The position numbers and the translations under genes were made by a program. A DNA stretch of 15,795 bases from Oscillospiraceae bacterium (GTDB lineage: Bacteria; Bacillota; Clostridia; Oscillospirales; Ruminococcaceae), in the NCBI GenBank assembly GCA_022511485.1, contig JAFLUJ010000172.1, forward strand, positions 1-15,795, written 5' to 3'. This document shows, one piece after another, positions 1 through 7,040 of the stretch (its first letter is position 1; each line of letters starts with the position of its first letter). The notes beneath the pieces are model-generated. The model saw only the letters and a list, made by a program, of their open reading frames with translations. It was not told where the DNA came from and did not search any database.

Positions 1-27
1 GCGCGGGGCTGCGCTGGACCAGCCAGA

Positions 28-50
28 CGATTTTCGCAAAGCGAAAATCG
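28..50. terminator. Perfect hairpin downstream of aroQ, possible terminator or repeat fragment
   Basis: A perfect 10-bp inverted repeat with arms CGATTTTCGC and GCGAAAATCG is separated by AAA. It lies about 30 bases past the aroQ stop on the minus strand. No long T-tract follows on either side, so it may be a weak terminator or the end of a dispersed intergenic repeat cut by the window edge. Confidence 0.4.
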
Positions 51-77
51 AAAAGTGCTGCGCCGCTAAATTATGAT

Positions 78-518
78 TTATTTTCCGAGCTTATAGGCAA
101 GTGCGTGGACTGCCAGCAGATAGCCGTCCTTGCCGAAACCGAAAAGGCTTCCGGAGCACACCGGAGCGATCACCGAATTATGACGGAACTCTTCCCTGTT
201 ACAGATGTTTGATATATGCACTTCAATGACCGGTATCTTTATTGCAGCGATGGCGTCCCGTATCGCATAGCTGTAATGAGTGTATGCTCCTGCGTTAAGG
301 ATAACTCCGCATTTATCAAGACGGGCTGCATGGAGCTTATCTATGATCTCTCCCTCATGGTTGGACTGAAACACCTCGCAGCTGTCAAATCCCAGCTCTG
401 CCGCCTTGGCTCTGATCTCTGCACAGATGCTTTCATAGCTGTCCGAGCCGTATGTGCCCGGTTCACGTTCGCCGAGAAGATTAAGGTTAGGTCCGTTGAT
501 AACAAGCAAATTTTTCAT
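78..518 (-). CDS. aroQ: Type II 3-dehydroquinate dehydratase
   Basis: Cytoplasmic enzyme of the shikimate pathway that dehydrates 3-dehydroquinate to 3-dehydroshikimate. The 146-residue product opens with the family signature NGPNLNLLGxRE at residues 8-19. The residues expected for the type II active site are all visible: Arg18, Tyr23 (the YG lid tyrosine), Asn75, His81, His101 and Arg108, with Arg112 in the EFRHNS motif; length is typical. The start is taken at the ATG at 516-518 because an AAGGA site sits nine bases upstream of it. An in-frame TTG 18 bases further out lacks such a site. The gene stands alone, divergent from the clpC-like gene, with a consensus promoter. No other aro gene is present, so it is not in a shikimate operon here. 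Confidence 0.96.
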   Translation of the reverse strand: MKNLLVINGPNLNLLGEREPGTYGSDSYESICAEIRAKAAELGFDSCEVFQSNHEGEIIDKLHAARLDKCGVILNAGAYTHYSYAIRDAIAAIKIPVIEVHISNICNREEFRHNSVIAPVCSGSLFGFGKDGYLLAVHALAYKLGK

Positions 519-570
519 TTTCTTTGTTCCTTTCAAAGATTTTATTCATGGCAAACAATAAGATAATATT

Positions 571-599
571 ATTATAATACAAAATTTTCTGTTTGTCAA
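571..599 (-). promoter_or_regulatory. Sigma-A promoter of aroQ
   Basis: On the minus strand TTGACA (594-599) is followed by a 17-base spacer and TATAAT (571-576), a full consensus match. Transcription would begin near 564, giving a leader of about 45 bases before the aroQ ATG. Confidence 0.85.
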
Positions 600-694
600 A
601 TAAAGGGTACAGGCTGTAAAATATCACCAGATGCTGCGGTATGACCCGATTTTCGGAAAACATCCCATCTAATATTTTAATATTATTTTTGAAT

Positions 695-727
695 TTGACA
701 AATATTTCTGTAAAAATGTGCCATAAT
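695..727 (+). promoter_or_regulatory. Candidate promoter of the clpC-like gene
   Basis: CATAAT at 722-727 is preceded by TG with one base between, an extended -10. A TTGACA at 695-700 lies 21 bases upstream, too far for a standard spacer, so the extended -10 would have to carry recognition. The leader would be about 75 bases. This is the weakest promoter call in the window. The intergenic stretch 600-690 shows nothing else I can name. Confidence 0.35.
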
Positions 728-808
728 AATACTGATTCGGGCGGCGTCCTGTTATATATCCGGGCGACCCTTGCGTGGTATTGCCCATAAATGAAAGGAA
801 TAAAAAAT

Positions 809-3157
809 ATGTATAATCCGGACAGCTTTACAAAAAAAGCGGCAGGCGTGATAAACAAGGCATTTCTCAATGCGGGACATCTTGGACACACCTATATGGG
901 AAGCGAGCATCTTCTCCTTGCACTTGCGGGAGAGCCGGGAAGCGCTTCGGCGGGAATTTTCAAGGCCTGCGGCATAAAGGAAGAAAACATTCTCATGCGC
1001 ATAAATATGCTTGTAGGCAGAGGAGAGCCCTGCATAACGCCACGGGAGGCGATAACTCCGTCGGTGAAAAGGATAATCGAAAACGCTGTTATAATATCCT
1101 CGGAAAGCGGAAGCAGGCTTGCCGGTACAGAGCATCTCCTTCTTGCACTTCTGCGGGAACGCAGCTGCACGGCGGTAAGGATAATCGAAGATATAGGAGG
1201 AAATGTAGCGGGACTTTCCAATGCCTGCGCGGCTTCCACAATGGAGCTCCACAGTACGAAAGCTCCCACCCTTATGAAATATGGCAGAGACCTCACACGT
1301 GCGGCAAGGGAAAAAAAATTCGATCCGGTTCTCTGCCGTGACCGCGAAATAGAACGTACCTTGCAGATACTTTCCCGGCGCACAAAAAACAATCCCTGCC
1401 TTGTGGGAGAAGCAGGAGTTGGAAAAACTGCCATAGCCGAGGGCATCGCGGTAATGATCGCGGAGGGTAACGTCCCGGAAAATATACGGGGGAAGCAGCT
1501 TGTGTCCCTTAGTCTGACGTCCATGCTTGCGGGTGCGAAGTACCGGGGAGATTTCGAGGAGCGCATAAAGCAGTGCATTGACGAGGTAGCTGCGGCGGGA
1601 AACATCATCCTTTTCATAGACGAGCTTCACACCATTGTGGGAGCCGGAGCTGCCGAGGGAGCGATAGACGCAGCCAATATCCTTAAACCACGTCTTGCAA
1701 GAGGCGAGCTTCAGATGATCGGAGCTACAACTACCGAGGAGTACAGAAAGTTCATTGAAAAAGACAGCGCTCTTGAACGCCGTTTCCAGCAGGTGTTTAT
1801 AAAAGAGCCTGACGAAACAGAGGCTTTGCAGATAATAAACGGACTTAAACACTGCTATGAGGATTTCCACCGGGTAACGATAACCGATGAGGCTATAAAA
1901 GCGGCGGTGACAATGTCGGTGAGGTATCTTCCTGAAAGGCATCTTCCGGACAAGGCAATAGACCTTATTGACGAGGCTTCCTCCCGGGCAAGAATGAAAG
2001 CAGCTGATTCTCCGAAGTCCCTTAACGAGCTTGCTGAAAGTCTCAGGAGGATGCTTGAAAAGCAGACCGAAAGTCGTGCAGGCAATTCACGCAGTAGAGG
2101 AGAACCCTCCGTATTTGACTGGGAACAGCCGGTATCCGTAACTGAGGAAAATATTGCGGAGGTAGTTTCCATCGCCACCGGGATACCGGTAACACGTATC
2201 ACCGAGGACGAGAGCAAGCGTCTGCTGGAGCTTGAATCGGAGCTGAAAAAGCGCGTCATCGGTCAGGACGAGGCTGTGGCTGCTGTTGCGGACGCAATGC
2301 GCCGAAGCCGTGCGGGACTTAAAGACCCCGCCAGACCAATGGGCTGTTTCCTTTTCACCGGTCCGTCGGGAGCAGGCAAGACCGAGCTTTCCAAGGCTCT
2401 TGCAGAGTGTCTTTTCGGCACAGAGGAAGCTCTGATACGGTTTGATATGTCCGAATATATGGAGAAGCACAGCGTCAGCAAGCTTATAGGCGCACCTCCC
2501 GGCTATGTTGGCTGTGAGGAAGGGGGGCAGCTTACAGAAAAGGTCAGGAAAAAGCCCTACAGTGTAGTTCTTTTTGACGAGATCGAAAAGGCTCACAGCG
2601 ATATAAGCAATATACTGCTGCAAATTTTTGAGGACGGTATCCTCACCGACAGCTCCGGAAGACGGGTGAGCTTCCGCAGCACGGTGGTGATCTTGACCTC
2701 CAATGTGGGTGCGGAGCTTATTACGGAAAAAAATTCACTGGGTTTTGCAGCCTCCGGGGGAGAGAATGATCTCCGCAGTGATGTGATAAAGGCAGTCCGG
2801 GGAAGATTCCGTCCCGAGCTTATCGGCAGACTGGACGAGCTTATCGTATTCAACCGTCTTGGAGCTCCTCAGCTTAACGCCATTGCACGAAAGCTTCTGG
2901 AGGGTCTCCGGAAACGCGCCGAGGCTATGGAGATAGCGGTGGAGTTCAGTGACGCGGCTATAGAATCTCTTGCAAATGAAAGCTCCGACCGTTACGGTGC
3001 AAGGAAGCTCCGGAGGAATATCACCTCCGTGGTGGAAAGTCTGCTGTCGAAAAATATCCTTGACGGTACGGTAAAGCGTGGAGACCGGGCGACGGTAATG
3101 TCCGACGACGGGAAAATATATCTTAAGGTCTCCCAGCCGGAGGCAAGCGGCGGGTAA
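809..3157 (+). CDS. clpC: ClpC-type AAA+ unfoldase with a shortened middle domain
   Basis: Hsp100 ATPase that unfolds proteins for the ClpP protease. The 782-residue product has a double Clp-N repeat (about 1-145), AAA1 with Walker A GEAGVGKT (200-207), Walker B FIDE (269-272) and ALERRF arginine finger (321-326). AAA2 has Walker A GPSGAGKT (518-525) and Walker B LFDE (588-591), then the C-terminal D2 domain. LGF at 644-646 fits the ClpP-docking loop. The middle domain (about 401-445) is about 20 residues shorter than B. subtilis ClpC as I recall it and lacks the FEKAAxLRD-like segment used for adaptor contacts. The start is the ATG with AAAGGA nine bases upstream; an ATG 18 bases earlier has no such site. 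No ctsR, mcsA or mcsB lies beside it, so it is an orphan copy; a divergent ClpC paralogue is possible. Confidence 0.9.
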   Translation: MYNPDSFTKKAAGVINKAFLNAGHLGHTYMGSEHLLLALAGEPGSASAGIFKACGIKEENILMRINMLVGRGEPCITPREAITPSVKRIIENAVIISSESGSRLAGTEHLLLALLRERSCTAVRIIEDIGGNVAGLSNACAASTMELHSTKAPTLMKYGRDLTRAAREKKFDPVLCRDREIERTLQILSRRTKNNPCLVGEAGVGKTAIAEGIAVMIAEGNVPENIRGKQLVSLSLTSMLAGAKYRGDFEERIKQCIDEVAAAGNIILFIDELHTIVGAGAAEGAIDAANILKPRLARGELQMIGATTTEEYRKFIEKDSALERRFQQVFIKEPDETEALQIINGLKHCYEDFHRVTITDEAIKAAVTMSVRYLPERHLPDKAIDLIDEASSRARMKAADSPKSLNELAESLRRMLEKQTESRAGNSRSRGEPSVFDWEQPVSVTEENIAEVVSIATGIPVTRITEDESKRLLELESELKKRVIGQDEAVAAVADAMRRSRAGLKDPARPMGCFLFTGPSGAGKTELSKALAECLFGTEEALIRFDMSEYMEKHSVSKLIGAPPGYVGCEEGGQLTEKVRKKPYSVVLFDEIEKAHSDISNILLQIFEDGILTDSSGRRVSFRSTVVILTSNVGAELITEKNSLGFAASGGENDLRSDVIKAVRGRFRPELIGRLDELIVFNRLGAPQLNAIARKLLEGLRKRAEAMEIAVEFSDAAIESLANESSDRYGARKLRRNITSVVESLLSKNILDGTVKRGDRATVMSDDGKIYLKVSQPEASGG

Positions 3158-3214
3158 GCACCCGCGGGCATTCCGTTGCATACTCTTTTCGTAAAGGGCA
3201 GCACACAACACGGA

Positions 3215-3240
3215 AGCATAGCTGATTATTGAGCTATGTT
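3215..3240. terminator. Hairpin after the clpC-like gene
   Basis: CATAGCT (3217-3223) pairs with AGCTATG (3232-3238), extended by a wobble and an A-T pair, around an 8-base loop. It is followed by an AT-rich stretch without a solid T-run, so it is a weak terminator at best. The rest of 3158-3260 shows no gene. Confidence 0.35.
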
Positions 3241-3263
3241 AAATGTTTTGTAACAAACTATGC

Positions 3264-3306
3264 TTGACTTTGGAAAATAAAGTGGTTATAATTAAGTTAT
3301 CACTTT
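3264..3306 (+). promoter_or_regulatory. Promoter and possible operator of the rubrerythrin gene
   Basis: TTGACT (3264-3269), a 17-base spacer and TATAAT (3287-3292) form a near-consensus promoter. The -10 is embedded in TTATAATTAAGTTAT, a near-palindrome whose first half matches the TTATAAT half of a PerR box. AAAGTG (3279-3284) and CACTTT (3301-3306) flank it as an inverted pair. Peroxide regulation is an inference from this resemblance and from rubrerythrin biology; the second PerR half-site is poor. Confidence 0.8.
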
Positions 3307-3325
3307 AATTTCAGGAGGAAGTTAT

Positions 3326-3880
3326 ATGAAAAAATTTGTATGTTCTATCTGCGGATACGTTTACGAGGCTGAGAGCCTTCCCGATGATTTCAAATGTCCA
3401 CAGTGTAAAGCTCCCGCTTCAAAGTTCAATGAAGCAAGCAGCGACAAGCTTAACTGGGCTTGTGAGCACGTTGTAGGCATTGGCAAGGAAGGCGCTGACC
3501 AGGAGATCATAGAGGGTCTGAACCAGAACTTCATGGGTGAGTGCACAGAGGTTGGTATGTATCTTGCAATGGCAAGAGTAGCTCACAGAGAAGGCTATCC
3601 TGAGATCGGTATGTACTATGAGAAGGCAGCTTACGAAGAAGCAGAGCACGCTGCTAAGTTCGCAGAGCTTCTTGGCGATGTTGTAAGCTCTTCCACAAAG
3701 GAGAATCTCCAGAAGCGCGTTATGGCTGAGAACGGCGCTTGTGAAGGCAAGCTGAAGCTGGCTGCAAAGGCTAAGCAGATGAATCTCGACGCTATCCATG
3801 ACACTGTACATGAGATGGCTAAGGACGAGGCTCGTCACGGCTGCGCTTTCGAGGGTCTGCTCAAGAGATACTTCGGTTAA
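3326..3880 (+). CDS. Reverse rubrerythrin, peroxide reductase
   Basis: Non-haem iron protein that reduces hydrogen peroxide in the cytoplasm of anaerobes. The 184-residue product has an N-terminal rubredoxin domain with Cys6, Cys9, Cys24 and Cys27 as iron ligands. A ferritin-like four-helix domain follows. Diiron ligands are visible as Glu72 or Glu75, the ExxH at 105-108, Glu135 or Glu140, and the ExxH at 168-171. The rubredoxin-first order is the reverse of classical rubrerythrin and matches the clostridial revRbr type. AGGAGG lies seven bases before the ATG. The gene is monocistronic, with its own promoter and a strong terminator. Codon choice (frequent GCT, AAG, CTT) looks like a highly expressed gene, unlike the preceding clpC-like gene. 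Confidence 0.93.
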   Translation: MKKFVCSICGYVYEAESLPDDFKCPQCKAPASKFNEASSDKLNWACEHVVGIGKEGADQEIIEGLNQNFMGECTEVGMYLAMARVAHREGYPEIGMYYEKAAYEEAEHAAKFAELLGDVVSSSTKENLQKRVMAENGACEGKLKLAAKAKQMNLDAIHDTVHEMAKDEARHGCAFEGLLKRYFG

Positions 3881-3907
3881 TTGCAAACCACGATTTAAAG
3901 CTATTTA

Positions 3908-3946
3908 GGAGGCTTATCCCATATTTGGGGATAAGCTTCTTTTTTA
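3908..3946 (+). terminator. Intrinsic terminator of the rubrerythrin gene
   Basis: GGCTTATCCC (3911-3920) pairs with GGGATAAGCTT around a short ATATTT-containing loop and is followed by CTTTTTT. It is a textbook Rho-independent terminator. Confidence 0.92.
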
Positions 3947-3961
3947 TTGTCTCTTTAAAAT

Positions 3962-4037
3962 AAATGGTACAAAAATGGTACTCGTATCATTGGAGATCAA
4001 TGATTTTTCTTTTAAAATGGTACTCATGAAATGGTAC
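3962..4037. repeat. Four AAATGGTAC direct repeats flanking a palindrome
   Basis: AAATGGTAC occurs at 3962-3970, 3973-3981, 4015-4023 and 4029-4037, all in the same orientation. Between the two pairs lies a perfect inverted repeat, ATCATTG (3986-3992) and CAATGAT (3998-4004), with a 5-base centre. The arrangement of direct arm repeats around a short palindrome resembles a tyrosine-recombinase attachment site, but no recombinase gene is in the window. The remaining AT-rich stretch 4040-4150 shows nothing I can name. Confidence 0.7.
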
Positions 4038-4151
4038 ATATTTCGTACTTCTTATTATACACTATTTCTCCGTTATTTTTGTGTAATCATTATAATTATT
4101 GGATAAAAATTCTGTCTTTATCTTACAAAATATCAAATATTAAAATCTTTT

Positions 4152-4192
4152 TGTAAAATATACTTGACATACTGTAAAATATATGCTATCCT
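4152..4192 (+). promoter_or_regulatory. Promoter of the XRE and membrane-protein operon with an 11-bp direct repeat
   Basis: TTGACA (4164-4169) is followed by 17 bases and TATCCT (4187-4192), which is also preceded by TGC as an extended -10. TGTAAAATATA occurs perfectly at 4152-4162 and 4173-4183, a 21-base period that brackets the -35 element on one face of the helix. The repeat is a good candidate operator for the regulator encoded directly downstream. Confidence 0.75.
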
Positions 4193-4217
4193 ATAATTAC
4201 AGAAGGGAGGAGACCCG

Positions 4218-4421
4218 GTGGCAAAGAATCTGAAACTGAAATCCGCGCGGGCGGCAAAGGATATGTCCCAGCAGGCTCTTGCGGAGACGGTGGGAGTGTC
4301 CCGCCAGACCATAAACGCTATTGAAAAGGGAGACTACAATCCCACGCTTAATCTTTGTATCGACATCTGCAAGGCTCTGGGAAAAACTCTTGACGATATT
4401 TTCTGGGGCGATGAAAATTAA
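4218..4421 (+). CDS. Small XRE-family helix-turn-helix regulator
   Basis: A 67-residue protein that is almost nothing but one lambda-repressor-like DNA-binding domain. The helix-turn-helix runs from about residue 14 to 37 (SQQALAETVGVSRQTINAIEKG), followed by the typical NPTLNLCIDICKALGKTLDDIF tail. Short XRE proteins of this type often sit in front of small membrane-protein genes in Firmicutes and are thought to repress their own operon. The start codon is GTG, chosen because GGGAGG lies about eight bases upstream and the ORF opens there. It is the first gene of the operon, 18 bases before the first membrane protein. The direct repeat over its promoter suggests autoregulation. Confidence 0.9.
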   Translation: MAKNLKLKSARAAKDMSQQALAETVGVSRQTINAIEKGDYNPTLNLCIDICKALGKTLDDIFWGDEN

Positions 4422-4439
4422 TGAGGGGGAGATTTTCAT

Positions 4440-4964
4440 ATGAGCGAAAAAGATAAAAACAATTCAATGTATATTTATGACGAGGTCCAGCACGATGAAA
4501 TGCAGAAAGCCATTAGCTTTGAGCTGGAGCATAAATGTCTGCGCACATGGTACTTGCTGAACAACATCTGGACGCTATGGGCAGCATTTATGGTTTTTAT
4601 TGATGTACTTGACTTCTGGGCGCCGATAATAATTTTAGGCTACTATGTGATAATGCTTTTCTGTCAGGTGATGTATGATATCCGTGCGTCGGCAAAAGGA
4701 GTGCTTGATTCACTGTCACGGTATCAGACAGGCATGAAAGGCTGGAGATATATCATTGCAATCTTTCAGATAATGATTCCGGCGAATGCGATCGGATCAT
4801 ATACAGCCGGAGACTATGGCTATGAAGAAAGAGCTATGCACCCTGTTTTTTTCATAGTATTTTTGGTGCTTTCATTTGCATATGACGTAATAAGCGTCAT
4901 ATGTGTATCACGGAATAAAAAAGTCATGGATAATTCGGCAGACGAAGATGAAAACGATGAATGA
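4440..4964 (+). CDS. Four-helix membrane protein, paralogue 1 of 3
   Basis: A 174-residue integral membrane protein of unknown function. Predicted helices lie at about 38-58, 60-79, 103-122 and 134-156. It shares a layout with the next two products: a charged N-terminal segment (here HDEMQKAISFELEHK, 18-32), a RASAKGVLDS motif after helix 2, and SRNKKVMDN after helix 4, ending in an acidic tail. It is the most divergent of the three, with DEMQ in place of DERQ. A GGGGGAG site precedes the ATG by eight bases. The family resembles clostridial DUF6773-type proteins, an assignment from memory that needs a profile search. Its position behind an XRE regulator suggests a regulated membrane or stress role, which is inference only. 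Confidence 0.85.
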   Translation: MSEKDKNNSMYIYDEVQHDEMQKAISFELEHKCLRTWYLLNNIWTLWAAFMVFIDVLDFWAPIIILGYYVIMLFCQVMYDIRASAKGVLDSLSRYQTGMKGWRYIIAIFQIMIPANAIGSYTAGDYGYEERAMHPVFFIVFLVLSFAYDVISVICVSRNKKVMDNSADEDENDE

Positions 4965-4977
4965 AAGGAAGATGACT

Positions 4978-5493
4978 ATGGCAGATAAATCAAGAGAAAG
5001 AAATTATGTGGGTGTGTTCAGTGATTACGGACTGGACGAAAGACAGATAGCGATACAAAATAAAATAATGAAAAAAAGCTTCAAGCTTCTGTATTACCTG
5101 ACCGTTTTTCTGACTGTGCTGTGGCTTATGCTTGGTGTTGCTTTTCAAATGGAAATCCCCTGCGGAATTGCAGCACTCAGCTATCTGACAGCGGCAATGG
5201 TATCTTATTCGGTCTATGTGATCTCTGCTTCAAAGAACGGTGTAATAAATAGTATGACCGCAACCACAAATTCAAGAGGTTTTGTATCGTTAATAATAAG
5301 ATCATTATACACTACTGCCCTGATAATACATCTGCTTTCAAAAACTGACTTCGCATTGCTCAATAAAATAATAATAGTGATTTTATGGGGAATAGTTTTT
5401 ATCGCCAGTACTTTAGAAGGCATATGTATGAAACGTAATCTAAAAACCCTTGACGAGCAAGGCAGGGAAGATAGCGAGGAGGATCAGCCATGA
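4978..5493 (+). CDS. Four-helix membrane protein, paralogue 2 of 3
   Basis: A 171-residue membrane protein of unknown function. The N-terminal motif LDERQIAIQNKIMKKSFKL (19-37) precedes helix 1. Helices lie at about 37-56, 61-83, 103-121 and 129-149, with SASKNGVINSM (83-93) between helices 2 and 3 and KRNLKTLDEQ (152-161) after helix 4, then an acidic tail. The ATG at 4978 is chosen because AAAGGAAG lies just upstream at proper distance. The frame is open back to 4903, but that part overlaps the preceding gene. It begins 13 bases after paralogue 1 and overlaps paralogue 3 by four bases, so the three are probably translated together. Confidence 0.85.
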   Translation: MADKSRERNYVGVFSDYGLDERQIAIQNKIMKKSFKLLYYLTVFLTVLWLMLGVAFQMEIPCGIAALSYLTAAMVSYSVYVISASKNGVINSMTATTNSRGFVSLIIRSLYTTALIIHLLSKTDFALLNKIIIVILWGIVFIASTLEGICMKRNLKTLDEQGREDSEEDQP

Positions 5494-5996
5494 AAAAAGA
5501 TACAAAAGAATTTTCATTAGGAAACGGTCATATTTTTGACAGCACAGAGCTTGACGAAAGACAAAAAGCAGAAGCATATAAGATCACATTCAAGCTTTTT
5601 ATAGTAATGTTCTATACAGTGTTGTTTATGTCGATGTTCTTATTTGCTTTCGCCGCAGGAACGCCCTATACATCACTACTTATTACCGGTGCGGCAGGTA
5701 TTGTTATTGCAGAGCTGTTTATCGTTTTATATGCGGCAATGGCTTCTTCCAAGGGAGTAATGAATCCGAAATTTGCCGGAAAAACTTCAAAACCTATTTA
5801 TGCAGTATCTTGCATTATGTTGGCGGCTGTGATGTTTTTTATGTTAGCAGACAAAATCGATCAAAGATCAAATATAATAAATATAGCTATGCTGATTTAT
5901 TTGCTTGCATATGTAAGTGAAAATCTGCTTCTGTTCTACTATTCAAGACGAAATATGAAAGTCCTTGAAAATCAGCTTAAAGATGATGAGGACTGA
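5490..5996 (+). CDS. Four-helix membrane protein, paralogue 3 of 3
   Basis: A 168-residue membrane protein of unknown function with the same plan as its two neighbours. LDERQKAEAYKITFKL (21-36) leads into helix 1. Helices lie at about 34-57, 61-83, 103-121 and 129-150, with MASSKGVMNPKF (84-95) between helices 2 and 3 and RRNMKVLENQ (153-162) at the end, then an acidic tail. Its ATG overlaps the upstream stop as ATGA, with GAGGAGG in front, implying translational coupling. It appears to be the last gene of the operon. I see no clear terminator in the 56 bases before the next promoter. Confidence 0.85.
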   Translation: MKKDTKEFSLGNGHIFDSTELDERQKAEAYKITFKLFIVMFYTVLFMSMFLFAFAAGTPYTSLLITGAAGIVIAELFIVLYAAMASSKGVMNPKFAGKTSKPIYAVSCIMLAAVMFFMLADKIDQRSNIINIAMLIYLLAYVSENLLLFYYSRRNMKVLENQLKDDED

Positions 5997-6052
5997 AACG
6001 TGCGGAAAATACCCCTATCCGAAAAATCTTTCCTCTTATTGCTCAAAACCAC

Positions 6053-6081
6053 TTGAAATTTTCCCGGAAATATTGTATAAT
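6053..6081 (+). promoter_or_regulatory. Promoter of fba
   Basis: TTGAAA (6053-6058), a 17-base spacer and TATAAT (6076-6081). Transcription would begin near 6088, leaving a leader of about 67 bases. Confidence 0.85.
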
Positions 6082-6099
6082 AAGTATATTATAGATTTT

Positions 6100-6136
6100 G
6101 GGAGATCAGGAACAAGTTCTAAGTTACATATCTCCC
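6100..6136 (+). promoter_or_regulatory. Hairpin in the fba leader
   Basis: GGGAGAT (6100-6106) and ATCTCCC (6130-6136) form a perfect 7-bp stem enclosing GAACAAGTTC (6110-6119), itself symmetric. It lies just before the ribosome binding site of fba and could stabilise the message or affect initiation. No riboswitch class is recognised. Confidence 0.45.
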
Positions 6137-6154
6137 GCGAAAGGAATGTTTATT

Positions 6155-7024
6155 ATGTCAAGATTAATTTCCGCAAAAGATATGCTGAACAAGGCTCGTG
6201 ACGGCAAGTACGCTGTAGGTCAGTTCAACATCAACAATCTGGAATGGACAAAGGCGATCCTGCTTACTGCTGAGGAGCTTAAATCTCCCGTAATTCTCGG
6301 CGTTTCCGAGGGCGCAGGAAAGTATATGTGCGGCTATAAGACCGTTGTTGGTATGGTAGAGGGCATGATGGAGGAGCTTAATATCACAGTTCCCGTTGCA
6401 CTTCACCTTGACCACGGCTCTTTCGAGGGCGCAAAGGCTTGTATCAATGCAGGCTTCTCCTCTGTAATGTTTGACGGCTCACACTATCCTATCGAGGAGA
6501 ACATCGCTAAGACTACAGCTCTTGTAAATGCTTGTGACGTTCTGGGACTTTCCCTTGAAGCTGAGGTAGGCTCTATCGGAGGCGAAGAGGACGGCGTTGT
6601 AGGCGCAGGCGAATGTGCAGATCCTAACGAGTGCAAGCAGATCGCAGATCTGGGCGTAACAATGCTTGCTGCTGGTATCGGAAACATCCACGGCAAATAT
6701 CCCGAAAACTGGGCAGGACTTTCCTTTGATACACTTGCTGCCGTTAAGGAGAAGGTGGGAGATATGCCTCTGGTACTTCACGGCGGAACAGGTATCCCCG
6801 AGGATATGATAAAGAAGGCAATTTCTCTGGGAGTTGCTAAGATCAATGTAAATACAGAGTGTCAGCTTTCCTTTGCTGATGCTACAAGAAAGTACATCGA
6901 GGCTGGCAAGGATCAGCAGGGTAAGGGCTTCGACCCCAGAAAGCTTCTGGCTCCCGGCTTTGACGCTATCAAGGCTACCGTTAAGGAGAAAATGGAGCTG
7001 TTCGGTTCTGTTGGCAAGGCTTGA
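6155..7024 (+). CDS. fba: Class II fructose-1,6-bisphosphate aldolase
   Basis: Zinc-dependent glycolytic and gluconeogenic enzyme that interconverts fructose 1,6-bisphosphate with dihydroxyacetone phosphate and glyceraldehyde 3-phosphate. The 289-residue product fits the B. subtilis FbaA size class. Visible motifs are HLDHGS with catalytic Asp86 and zinc ligand His87, EAEVGSIGGEEDG (135-147), GNIHGKY with His179, and LHGGTGIP with His209. The phosphate-binding INVNTE segment follows. The ATG at 6155 is used because AAAGGA lies about nine bases upstream; the frame is open further upstream but without a plausible site. The gene is monocistronic, with its own promoter and terminator, and its codon use is that of a highly expressed gene. 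Confidence 0.96.
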   Translation: MSRLISAKDMLNKARDGKYAVGQFNINNLEWTKAILLTAEELKSPVILGVSEGAGKYMCGYKTVVGMVEGMMEELNITVPVALHLDHGSFEGAKACINAGFSSVMFDGSHYPIEENIAKTTALVNACDVLGLSLEAEVGSIGGEEDGVVGAGECADPNECKQIADLGVTMLAAGIGNIHGKYPENWAGLSFDTLAAVKEKVGDMPLVLHGGTGIPEDMIKKAISLGVAKINVNTECQLSFADATRKYIEAGKDQQGKGFDPRKLLAPGFDAIKATVKEKMELFGSVGKA

Positions 7025-7040
7025 TCTGAGATCAGTAAAT

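Noticed and set aside
588..705. GTCAAA heptads around 595 and 695 as CtsR operators for the clpC-like gene
   Set aside because: CtsR needs tandem heptads; each site here is single. The one at 594-599 is fully explained as the aroQ -35, and the other is a lone TTGACA.
752..1942. Long antisense frames opposite the clpC-like gene (752-1942, 892-1617, 2087-2623)
   Set aside because: They are shadows of a clearly recognised protein, show low-complexity Ser/Arg/Cys-rich translations and have no ribosome sites.
3962..4037. The AAATGGTAC cluster as a small CRISPR array
   Set aside because: Repeats are only 9 bp, spacing is irregular (11, 42 and 14 bases), and no cas genes are present.
3944..4039. 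A 31-codon minus-strand ORF read as a real gene
   Set aside because: It lacks a good ribosome site and its codons are dictated by the AAATGGTAC repeats; at most it is the tail of a lost integrase gene.
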